Below are positions 16,695 through 24,092 of a DNA stretch of 53,913 nt, piece by piece. The DNA lies in contig DATGMB010000211.1 in NCBI GenBank assembly GCA_035293845.1, positions 1 through 53,913 of the forward strand, written 5' to 3'. The translations under genes were made by a program, and so were the position numbers. The notes beneath the pieces are model-generated. The model saw only the letters and a program-made list of their open reading frames with translations, searched no databases and was not told the DNA's origin. This DNA comes from DATGMB01 sp035293845. GTDB lineage: Bacteria > Acidobacteriota > Terriglobia > Bryobacterales > Bryobacteraceae. Within the stretch, counting starts at the first letter, position 1. Every line of letters begins with the position of its first letter.

Positions 16695-17942
16695 GTGATG
16701 GCCGCTACGAATTTTGAGCTTTTCATCGCGAAGCGCTACCTGCGCGCCCACCGCAAAGAGAAGGTAATCTCGGTCATCACCGCGATTTCGGTGCTCGGGG
16801 TCGCGGCCGGGGTCATGGCGCTGGTGATCGCGCTCGGCGTCAACAACGGCTTCCGCGATACCATGCAGCGCAACCTGCTGGGCGCCATGGCGCACATCAA
16901 CGTCATCCCCAAGCAGCCGGGCGACGGCATCGCCAACTGGCGGGAGATGATGGCAAAGATCGGGAGCCTGCCGCACGTGCGCGCGGTTTCGCCCGCGCTC
17001 TACGGCGAGGTGTTCCTCAGCGGGCCTCTGCAATCGACCGGCGCGCTGCTCAAGGGCATCGACGTGGATGACGAGCTCAAGGTATCGAGCGCGCTGCGCA
17101 AGCTGAAAGCCGGCTCGCTCGATCGCCTGCGCGATCCCAAGGCCAGCCCGCCGTGCATCCTGCTCGGCAAAGATATGGCCGAAGAGACCGGCATGACACT
17201 GAACTCGATCGTCAACGTCATCACGCCGCAGGGCGAGCTCACCCCGCTCGGACCCCGCGCCACCACCACGCGGTTCAAAGTCTGCGGCATCTTCGAGAGC
17301 GGTTTCTACGAAGTGGACGACAAGTGGGCGTTCACCTCGATCCCCGCCGAGCAGCGCATCCTTTCGACCGGCGATCAGGTCAACCAGCTCGAGATCAACG
17401 TCGACGATCTGAGCCGCGCGCCCGAGATCGCAAAGGAAATCGAGCAGGCCGTGGGCCCGAAGAAATTCACCACCACCACCTGGCAGGAGCGCAACAAGCA
17501 GTTGCTCAGCGCGCTCAAAATGGAGCGCGTGGTGACGATTATTACGATCGGGCTGATCGAGCTCGTGGCCGCACTGAACATCTTGATCACGCTCGTCATG
17601 ATGGTCATGGAGAAGTACCGCGACATCGCAGTGCTGATGTCGATGGGCGCGCGGCGCCGGCAGGTGCGCCGCATCTTCATGCTGCAGGGCGTGTTGATCG
17701 GCATCGTGGGCAGCGCGATCGGACTGGTCGTGGGATACGGCCTTTGCCACTACGCAAACCTCTACCACTGGGTGCCGCTCGATCCATCGGTGTATTCGAT
17801 GAGCTTCGTGCCGTTCGAGCCGCGCTGGGTCGATGGAATCTGGATCGCGGCGGCCGCGATCGGCGTCAGCTTTCTCGCGACGCTTTACCCGGCGCGTAAC
17901 GCAACAAAGATCGCTCCCGCAGAAGTGCTCCGCTACGAGTGA
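16695..17942 (+). CDS. LolC/LolE-family ABC transporter permease
   Basis: The 415-residue membrane protein has the MacB/LolE layout: a first helix (VISVITAISVLGVAAGVMAL, residues about 25-44), a periplasmic domain of about 220 residues, and three C-terminal helices (ITIGLIELVAALNILITLVM, GVLIGIVGSAIGLVVGYGL, GIWIAAAAIGVSFLATLYPA) ending APAEVLRYE. LolCE pairs extract lipoproteins from the inner membrane with the ATPase LolD. Only one permease is present and no LolD lies next to it, so a homodimer with a distant ATPase is inferred. GTG at 16695 and ATG at 16698 are both possible starts. It follows lysS by 18 bases. Confidence 0.9.
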   Translation: MMAATNFELFIAKRYLRAHRKEKVISVITAISVLGVAAGVMALVIALGVNNGFRDTMQRNLLGAMAHINVIPKQPGDGIANWREMMAKIGSLPHVRAVSPALYGEVFLSGPLQSTGALLKGIDVDDELKVSSALRKLKAGSLDRLRDPKASPPCILLGKDMAEETGMTLNSIVNVITPQGELTPLGPRATTTRFKVCGIFESGFYEVDDKWAFTSIPAEQRILSTGDQVNQLEINVDDLSRAPEIAKEIEQAVGPKKFTTTTWQERNKQLLSALKMERVVTIITIGLIELVAALNILITLVMMVMEKYRDIAVLMSMGARRRQVRRIFMLQGVLIGIVGSAIGLVVGYGLCHYANLYHWVPLDPSVYSMSFVPFEPRWVDGIWIAAAAIGVSFLATLYPARNATKIAPAEVLRYE

Positions 17943-17974
17943 TTCACGGCTATACTGCCAAGAGGAGGTTTCAT

Positions 17975-18151
17975 TTGGCAACCAAAAAATCGTCCTCGTC
18001 CGTGAGTAAGAAGAGCGCATCGAAGAAGACTGCGAAGAGCGCAACCAAGAAGGCGGCGAAGAAAGCGCCCGCGAAGAAGTCCGCCGCGAAGAAGTCGCCC
18101 GCAAAGAAGGGAGCGGCGAAGAAGAAGTCGGCCGCGCGCAAGCGGGCCTGA
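17975..18151 (+). CDS. Lys/Ala-rich basic protein, histone H1-like
   Basis: A 58-residue protein starts at TTG 17975, preceded by a strong AGGAGG six bases upstream. It consists almost entirely of lysine, alanine and serine in short repeats such as KKAAKKAPAKKSAAKKSPAK. It resembles the C-terminal tails of histone H1-like nucleoid proteins (HctB/AlgP type), which bind DNA without a fixed fold. The open frame reaches back to 17939, inside the LolE-type gene, but those residues lack the composition and the ribosome binding site. The downstream DinB-type gene begins three bases after its stop. DNA or RNA binding is inference from charge. Confidence 0.75.
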   Translation: MATKKSSSSVSKKSASKKTAKSATKKAAKKAPAKKSAAKKSPAKKGAAKKKSAARKRA

Positions 18152-18154
18152 GGC

Positions 18155-18676
18155 ATGGCGCTCGACCGGCTGTTTCTCGATTGCTCCGTGTCCCAGCTTC
18201 GGAAGTACACGGAACGCATCGCGGTCTGCCTCGGCAAGCTCGATGAGGAACAGATCTGGATGCGCGGCGGCGAGGGGGAAAACGCCGCCGGCAATCTGGT
18301 GTTGCACCTCTGCGGCAACGTGCGGCAGTGGATCGTCTCGGGTGTAGGCGCGCAGCCGGACACGCGCGACCGCGATGCGGAGTTCGCGGCGCGCAGCGGC
18401 CTCGCGCCCGGCGATCTCGCCGCGAAGCTGCGCGCCACGGTGGAAGAGGCGTGCTCGGTCATCGAGCGGGTGACACCGGAGCGGCTGGCCGAGCGCATCG
18501 TGGTGCAGGGCTACGGGGTCACGGTGCTCGAAGCGATCTATCACGTGGTGGAACATTTTTCGCACCACACCGGGCAGATCATTTTCCTGACCAAGGCGCT
18601 CACCGGCGAAGACCTCGGCTTCTACCGTCACCTGAGCGGCCGCGGCGCCGCCGCGCCCGGCGAGAAAGCGCCGTGA
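18155..18676 (+). CDS. DinB-superfamily protein (DUF1572-like)
   Basis: The 173-residue protein is predicted as a four-helix DinB fold. A histidine occurs in LVLHLCGNVRQWI (residue about 50), and a second pair in YHVVEHFSHHTGQIIFLTK (residues about 130-140) supplies the usual metal ligands. This subgroup resembles DUF1572/DUF664 members with RQWIVSGVG. It is the second DinB relative in the window (the first is at the left edge), but the two belong to clearly different subgroups. It follows the Lys-rich protein by three bases and probably shares its transcript. The reaction is unknown. Confidence 0.82.
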   Translation: MALDRLFLDCSVSQLRKYTERIAVCLGKLDEEQIWMRGGEGENAAGNLVLHLCGNVRQWIVSGVGAQPDTRDRDAEFAARSGLAPGDLAAKLRATVEEACSVIERVTPERLAERIVVQGYGVTVLEAIYHVVEHFSHHTGQIIFLTKALTGEDLGFYRHLSGRGAAAPGEKAP

Positions 18677-18763
18677 TGAACCACGCCTCTTCGAGCCGGG
18701 CCGGGCGTGGCCCAAGGCAACGCCGGACGGCGGCGCGATTCCGGGCTGTGCTAGCCTGAGCGC

Positions 18764-20068
18764 TTGAAGTCCGCGAAGCCGCGCAAACAGCTCGGGCTGT
18801 TCGATGCCGTCATGATCGTCATGGGCGGCATCGTTGGCGCCGGCATCTTCATGAATCCGTCGGAGGTGGCGCACCGCGTGCACACGCCGGGGCTGATCCT
18901 CGGAGTCTGGGCGTTGGGCGGCGTGGTCGCGCTGTGCGGCGCGTTCATCTGGGCGGAGCTGGCGACGCGGTTGCCGGGCGCGGGCGGACAATATCTCTAC
19001 CTGCGCGAGGCCTACCATCCCGCGGTCGCGTTCCTCTATGGATGGGTCCTGCTGCTGGTGACCCAGACCGGCGGCATGGCGGCCGTCGCGGTGACGTTCG
19101 CCGCGTACTACCGGCGGCTCGCCGGCGTCCAATGGAGCGAGAGCGCCATCGCGGCCGCGGTGCTGCTGGGATTGACGGCGATCAACTGCCTCGGCGCGCG
19201 CGCCGGCAGCAACGTGCAGAGCGCGCTGATGCTGCTGAAAACGGCGGCGATCGCAGGGCTGGTCGCCGTCGGGTTCGCATTCGGCGGCCACGCGGCGGAA
19301 GCGCCCCGCGCGATGCCTTCCGGGTTCGGCCTGCTGCGGTCGATCGGCGCCGCGATGGTGCCGATCGCGTTCGCCTACGGCGGCTGGCAGACCGCGACGT
19401 TCGTCGCGGGAGAAATGCGCGATGCGCGGCGCGATCTCTCGCGCGGGATTCTCGCGGGCGTGGCGGCGGTGGTGGTGCTGTATCTCGCGGTGAACTTCGT
19501 GTGCCTGCGGGTGCTCGGCGCCGAAGGCTTGGACCGCACCTCGACGCCGGCGTCGGAGGTCGTACGGATCGCGCTCGGCGAACGCGGCGCGCAGTGGATC
19601 GCGGTGGGGATTGCCATTTCGACGCTCGGATTTCTCAGCCAGGGGATGCTGACCGGGCCGCGCGTGTACTACGCGATGGCGCGGGACGGGCTGTTCTTCG
19701 AACGCGTCGGGCGGCTGGGGGCGCGCTCGGGCGCACCGGTGACCGCGATCGTGCTGCAGGGCGTGCTGGCCGCGGCGATCGCCTGCTCGGGCAAGTACGG
19801 GGAGATTCTGAATTTCGAGGTCACGGTCGATTTCATCTCGTTCGGCATGACCGCGGCTGCGCTGTTTGTGCTGCGGCGGCGCGAGTCCGCCGGCGAAGGC
19901 GCCGGACTTTACCGGGCGCCGGGCCATCCGGTTACGACCGGCATCTTCGTGCTCGCCTGTGCGGGGATCGTGGCAAGCGCCATCGCGTCATCGCCGGCGA
20001 ACAGCGCGACCGCGCTTGCGATTCTGGCGGCGGGCGTGCCGGTGTATTGGTATTGGTCGCGGCGTTGA
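18764..20068 (+). CDS. APC-family amino-acid permease
   Basis: The 434-residue protein has about twelve hydrophobic helices and the APC signature in the first helix, GLFDAVMIVMGGIVGAGIFM (residues about 11-30), with the unwound GxGIF segment that binds the substrate amino group. FIWAELATRLPGAGGQYLYL and PIAFAYGGWQTATFVAGEMR match transmembrane segments 2 and 6 of LAT-type antiporters. The substrate cannot be named. It starts with TTG at 18764. The stop is followed within 13 bases by an aminotransferase gene, suggesting shared use of an amino acid. Confidence 0.9.
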   Translation: MKSAKPRKQLGLFDAVMIVMGGIVGAGIFMNPSEVAHRVHTPGLILGVWALGGVVALCGAFIWAELATRLPGAGGQYLYLREAYHPAVAFLYGWVLLLVTQTGGMAAVAVTFAAYYRRLAGVQWSESAIAAAVLLGLTAINCLGARAGSNVQSALMLLKTAAIAGLVAVGFAFGGHAAEAPRAMPSGFGLLRSIGAAMVPIAFAYGGWQTATFVAGEMRDARRDLSRGILAGVAAVVVLYLAVNFVCLRVLGAEGLDRTSTPASEVVRIALGERGAQWIAVGIAISTLGFLSQGMLTGPRVYYAMARDGLFFERVGRLGARSGAPVTAIVLQGVLAAAIACSGKYGEILNFEVTVDFISFGMTAAALFVLRRRESAGEGAGLYRAPGHPVTTGIFVLACAGIVASAIASSPANSATALAILAAGVPVYWYWSRR

Positions 20069-20080
20069 GACAGAGTGGAC

Positions 20081-21157
20081 ATGAGACACAGGCAATCGGA
20101 GTACATGCACTGGGCGAAGACGCAGAGCCGGGCGCGGTTCAACCTGGCAACCAGCGGAGTGGGCGCGTTCCCGCTGCGGGAGCTGCCGTTCGATTGGACG
20201 CGGCTCGAAATCAACGGCGAGAACGCTTACGGCTACCGGCCGCTGATGGAGGCGATCGCGGCGCGGCACGGCGTGGATCCCGAGTGCGTGGTCGAGGCGG
20301 CCGGGACCTCGATGGCCAATCATCTGGCGATGGCGGCGATCGTCGAAGACGGCGATGAAGTGCTGATCGAGCATCCGGCGTACGGGCCGCTGGTCGATGC
20401 GGCGCTGTATCTGGGGGCGAGGGTGACGCGCTTCGCGCGGCGCGAAGAGGATGGCTACGCGGTGGACCCGGCGGCAGTGCGGCGCGCGCTGACGCCGCGG
20501 ACGCGGTTAATCGTAATCACTAACCTGCACAATCCCTCGAGCGCGCTGACGCCGGAGCCGGTGCTGCGCGAGCTCGGCGAGCTGGCGCGCAGCGTGGGCG
20601 CGCGGGTGCTGGTGGATGAAGTCTACCTCGACGCGGTGTACGAGAACACGCCGCGCACGGCGTTTCACTTAGGCCCGGAGTTCGTGGTGACGAGCAGCCT
20701 GACCAAGGTATACGGCGTGAGCGGCATCCGCTGCGGGTGGATTCTGGCCGAGCCGGAGCTGGCGTGGCGCATGCGGCGGCTGAACGATGTGTTCGGCGCG
20801 ACGCCGGTGCATCCGGGAGAGATCCTGAGCGTGGCGGCGTTTGAGAATCTCGAGCTGCTGCGCGTGCGGGCGCGCCGCGTGGTGGAGCACGACCGGGCAA
20901 CGCTGGCCGAATTTCTGCGCCGGCAGGACGCGCTCTGCGCGCCGCAAACGGAATGGGGGACGACGTGTTTCCTGCGGCTGCGGCAGGGCAGCGCGGACGA
21001 ATTCCTGGAGCGGCTGCGGCGCGAGCAGGAGACCTCGGCCGTGCCGGGCCGGTTCTTCGAGATGCCGGGACATATTCGAGTGGGGATGGGCGTGAACTCG
21101 GAGATGTTCGCCGAAGGGCTGCGGAGGATCGGGTGCGCGCTCGGGGCTGGCGCCTAG
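20081..21157 (+). CDS. PLP-dependent class I/II aminotransferase
   Basis: The 358-residue protein is a fold-type I PLP enzyme. Visible active-site residues are the asparagine in NLHNPSS, the aspartate and tyrosine in LVDEVYLDAV, and the Schiff-base lysine in SSLTKVYGVSGIRCGW (residue about 209). ENAYGYRPLMEAIA matches the usual substrate-side N-terminal segment, and GHIRVGMG holds the arginine that binds the carboxylate. The specificity is undetermined. I use the ATG at 20081; a GTG at 20075 adds two residues. It lies 12 bases after the amino-acid permease and is probably cotranscribed with it. Confidence 0.92.
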   Translation: MRHRQSEYMHWAKTQSRARFNLATSGVGAFPLRELPFDWTRLEINGENAYGYRPLMEAIAARHGVDPECVVEAAGTSMANHLAMAAIVEDGDEVLIEHPAYGPLVDAALYLGARVTRFARREEDGYAVDPAAVRRALTPRTRLIVITNLHNPSSALTPEPVLRELGELARSVGARVLVDEVYLDAVYENTPRTAFHLGPEFVVTSSLTKVYGVSGIRCGWILAEPELAWRMRRLNDVFGATPVHPGEILSVAAFENLELLRVRARRVVEHDRATLAEFLRRQDALCAPQTEWGTTCFLRLRQGSADEFLERLRREQETSAVPGRFFEMPGHIRVGMGVNSEMFAEGLRRIGCALGAGA

Positions 21158-21253
21158 CGGTCCAGATCCGGAGGAAGGAGACGGCGGCATGGGAGGCGCT
21201 ACTCATTTCGCATGCTTCGCGGCAGCAGCGATTACCTGGCCGGGCGCCCGCAG

Positions 21254-21655
21254 TCACCCCGCCGTCTCGGGTCTCACGGCGTTAAGAATCTCGTTTGCGA
21301 GCGTGGTGATCAGCTGTTCGCGCTGATTAATGAGAGCGGTGAGTGCGTCGGCATCTGCCGCGGACAGGTTCTTCTTACCGGAAACGATTGCCTGAGATTG
21401 CCGCCGCAACTGCTTCAGCAAGGCGTTCAGCCGCTGCCCCTGTCCGTGAAGGAATCCTGATTCCTGAGAATTCAGGCCGAACTGTTTGACCAGCGATGCC
21501 TCATACGCGGCGACAGCGTCCGGGTGGTGGTCGATGCTTCCGATGTTCATCAGCATGAAGCGGAAGAACTGCAATTCATCCGCAGTGACGGGCGGTTGCG
21601 AGGATTGCGCGTGGCAGGCGCACGCGAGCAGGAGCAGGAGAACGAAAGATTTCAT
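21254..21655 (-). CDS. Small exported helical protein, unknown
   Basis: The 133-residue product begins with a clear signal peptide (MKSFVLLLLLACACHAQ) and continues as a mostly helical domain (RFMLMNIGSIDHHPDAVAAY, LNALLKQLRRQSQAIVSGKK). I do not recognise the family. GAGG lies seven bases before the ATG. It is the last gene of the eleven-gene minus-strand array, starting nine bases after the stop of the frameshifted Soli_cterm-like gene, and is convergent with the aminotransferase. ACAC contains a cysteine near the cleavage site, so a lipoprotein is possible but the lipobox is poor. Confidence 0.7.
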   Translation of the reverse strand: MKSFVLLLLLACACHAQSSQPPVTADELQFFRFMLMNIGSIDHHPDAVAAYEASLVKQFGLNSQESGFLHGQGQRLNALLKQLRRQSQAIVSGKKNLSAADADALTALINQREQLITTLANEILNAVRPETAG

Positions 21656-21664
21656 GAGCGATCC

Positions 21665-22486
21665 TCATTCCACGGCGATTGTGACGCCGCCGCCCACGGC
21701 GGCCGGGCTCGAAGGGCTGTTCACGGACCCATCCTGGTTGAGAGCCGCCGCCTGGCCCGTGCCGCCGCGGGCCGTGAATACCGCGGGCGCTACGGGGACG
21801 ACCCCAGGTGTCCGACTTGCAGATTGCCGGAAACCACCTGGACGGTCGCGGTGCCGCTCTGGCCGATTTCATAGGGCACGATGGCGTTGATCTGGCTCGC
21901 AGAGGTATAGAGCAGCGGAGCGGGCTGGCCGTTGATCAGGACTTGGGTGCCGTTCAGCATCGCCGGCAGCTTTCCCGCTGAATCCAAGGTAAACTCCGAC
22001 GGTATGGCTCCGAGGTTCATACCGAAGATACTGTTCTCTGGATTACCCGACGGATCCACGCTGATCATGGAGGCCGCCCCCAGGCGCGCGCTGGCCAGCA
22101 CGGGGATTGACACGACGAACACGGGCGCTTCCGGCAGCTGGCCGATGCTTCCAGACGACGACCAGAATTGCGCGTCCACATGTGTACCACTGCCCTGCAC
22201 TCCGACGATACCCAAGTGCGCGTATCCCGTTGCATCTCCGGCTGCGCTGAGAACTGCAGCTCTCTCGAAATTTCCGAAGACGGATGGGTCAAAGTCCATG
22301 GTGATCGCGCCGGATGCAAGCTGCACCGGGTGAGGTATCCTCCGCAACCATTCTGAGCACCACGCCGGATTCCGCCCGGGCCACCTGCGCCAGGGGCAGC
22401 GAGAGGAGCAGCGCGGTGAATGCGGCGCAACAGCGGGAGAAGTGGCCCGCGGGCTCCGGGCACCGTGTTTTGAGTAGCTCTCTCAC
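21665..22486 (-). pseudogene. Frameshifted exported protein with Soli_cterm-like domain
   Basis: Coding sense runs through three frames. The GTG at 22486 opens a signal peptide (FTALLLSLPLAQVARAESGV) that continues to MVAEDTSP near 22326. One base fewer in the CCC run there joins VQLASGAITMDFDPSVFG. The middle runs to LQVGHLG near 21803, where one extra G joins VVPVAPAVFTARGGTGQAAA, ending VTIAVE and TGA. The segment QVLINGQPAPLLYTSASQIN followed by AALNQDGSVNSPSSPA matches the TIGR03437 C-terminal domain typical of Solibacter, here cut short. Two single-base changes, both in G/C runs, could be real decay or sequence error. The start overlaps the preceding gene by GTGA. Confidence 0.6.
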
Positions 22487-22831
22487 GCGATCACCACTTC
22501 CAGCAGGGGACGGCCTGACTCCCGCAGGGAATACCGGACCGCGCCGGGGCGGGCAGGCTCGGCCATGGTGTCGCCGGGCAGGCGCTGCCCGGGTAGGCAG
22601 TATTGGGATCGGCAACTGACTGGTAACTGTAGAACCCGTCTGGGGTCAGATTGTGCTGATCGTCGGTTGGCGTGAGGGCAGCCGGCGGTTGGTAGATGAA
22701 GGAAGCAGATGGGAGAGTCGGCGTTACGATAACGACGTCGCCGGGTTTTCCCATCGGATCGTGATTTCAGCCAGGCACGCATTGTTGCAGAAACCGTGGT
22801 AGGGGCGGATTCCGGAAGCTCGGTTGCTCAT
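22483..22831 (-). pseudogene. Frameshifted small hypothetical protein
   Basis: From an ATG at 22831 the frame reads MSNRASGIRPYHGFCNNACL and on to ITIRWENP. It must then gain one base at CCCGGCGAC (about 22743) to continue as DVVIVTPTLPSASFIYQPPA and YSYQSVADPNTAYPGSACP. A second gain at another CCCGGCGAC (about 22573) leads to GDTMAEPARPGAVRYSLRES and the end EVVIA. The joined product would be about 116 residues, with no family I recognise. Its stop overlaps the GTG of the next gene, as expected for a working operon, which argues that the indels are recent or artefactual. Both sites lack one G from the same short motif. Confidence 0.5.
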
Positions 22832-22844
22832 ATTCGTCGCCACT

Positions 22845-24092
22845 TCAGTGTGTCAGTTTAGCCTTGTTTGCTATCCACCACGACTTCCAGAACTGCAGAG
22901 ATTCGGGGTCACTCGCCTGATCCGGTCGTATGCCACCCAGGCAGTGCCGATCGGTCTCTGCTGTCCTGTACGGAGTTGGGCCTTGCGGGATGTTTGCCCT
23001 GCCGTTCGGGACATTGTAGGGGGTCTCAATCGGAAGATTATTGACGAAGCCGCATAGCCCGATCAGCGCGAGAAGCCGCGTCTGTGGGCGGGGGCTGTCC
23101 AAGAGCGAAACCAGGAAAGGCAGGCTATCACGAGTATGGATCCCCCGAAGCACGTCGCCGCCCGTGTACTGAAGGTCAGGATCCTGCGAGGAAGCAAACT
23201 TCCCGAAAGTCTGTATGGCCTCTGGAGTTGAGTCCCGACGGGACTCGACTGCGGAAAGCACCATCGGGCGAATTGCCAGGCCCGGAATCAGGTTGAGGTT
23301 GTTTGCGATCTCCGGGAGGGCTGTCGGGTCGCTAAGCCTTAGCATACCCGTAAGTCCCGTAAATTTGAGCTCGGGGTCCGGGTCGGCCCGCAAGACCCCA
23401 TAAAGAGCCCTGACGAAAGGAGTAGCGTCCGCGGCGAGGAACATCTGGCCAAGAGCGGCGATCTGGGAGCGATCCGGGTGGGCGTGCAGCGCCGCGAACA
23501 TCTCCGCAGCGATTTGGTCGCCCACGGTCGCCGGCTGAGCAGCGACTCCGGCGGGAAGCGCAATTGCGGACGGGGAACTGGTTTTCGAAATCGGCAGGTA
23601 CTGAATACCATTGAAAGGCTGCACCAGATTAAATTGACCTGGCCCCGCTTGGCGCAGAAACCACATCCCATAGGCCCCTTTGAAGTCACCCCCGGACCGA
23701 TAGGGGATGGTCCACGAGACGTTCGCATGATCATTCGGGAGGAGGCTACCTTTGATGGTCCGGCTAACCAAAAGAACGTAATTCGCTGAGTTACCAGCCG
23801 TCTGGCCTGAGACAACCTCACCCACGAACACGGCGTCAACATCGTCGGCTATCTTGTCGGCGCCGCGCGCTTGCGCCTCTAACTTGAGGGAAAAAACTCC
23901 AGACAAAAGGAGGCACGCCACAACTAGTCTGTCTATTGTGGATCCCAAAATCGGTTGTAATGCTCTGGCAGGCCGATCCACACCGTGTTCTTTGACCGTG
24001 CATGCGTCGCTCCGGTTAGGTGTGGGGCGCGCCGAGTCAGGCCGCCGCAATATAGAAACAAATCGACTGCTCGCTATTGTGGGCATATCCAT
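22845..24092 (-). CDS. Exported HEAT-repeat-like protein
   Basis: The 415-residue frame contains an internal signal-like stretch (LVVACLLLSGVFSLKLEAQA, residues about 56-75). The likely mature start is there, and the true initiation codon may be the TTG at 23948 rather than the ATG at 24092. The N-terminal mature part (DDVDAVFVGEVVSGQTAG, YVLLVSRTIKGSLL) resembles a beta domain. The C-terminal 200 residues are helical pairs typical of HEAT repeats (LTGMLRLSDPTALPEIANNL, LPFLVSLLDSPRPQTRLLAL). The ATG at 24092 would overlap the 1,064-residue exoprotein by 19 bases. The role is unknown; HEAT repeats usually bind proteins. Confidence 0.72.
   Translation of the reverse strand: MDMPTIASSRFVSILRRPDSARPTPNRSDACTVKEHGVDRPARALQPILGSTIDRLVVACLLLSGVFSLKLEAQARGADKIADDVDAVFVGEVVSGQTAGNSANYVLLVSRTIKGSLLPNDHANVSWTIPYRSGGDFKGAYGMWFLRQAGPGQFNLVQPFNGIQYLPISKTSSPSAIALPAGVAAQPATVGDQIAAEMFAALHAHPDRSQIAALGQMFLAADATPFVRALYGVLRADPDPELKFTGLTGMLRLSDPTALPEIANNLNLIPGLAIRPMVLSAVESRRDSTPEAIQTFGKFASSQDPDLQYTGGDVLRGIHTRDSLPFLVSLLDSPRPQTRLLALIGLCGFVNNLPIETPYNVPNGRANIPQGPTPYRTAETDRHCLGGIRPDQASDPESLQFWKSWWIANKAKLTH

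Noticed and set aside
16314..18104. Minus-strand frame of 596 codons
   Set aside because: It is opposite lysS and the LolC/E-type permease, with no signal or domain of its own.
17933..19927. Minus-strand frame of 664 codons
   Set aside because: It is antisense to the Lys-rich protein, DinB protein and amino-acid permease, and its Arg/His/Asp-rich composition is typical of a shadow frame.
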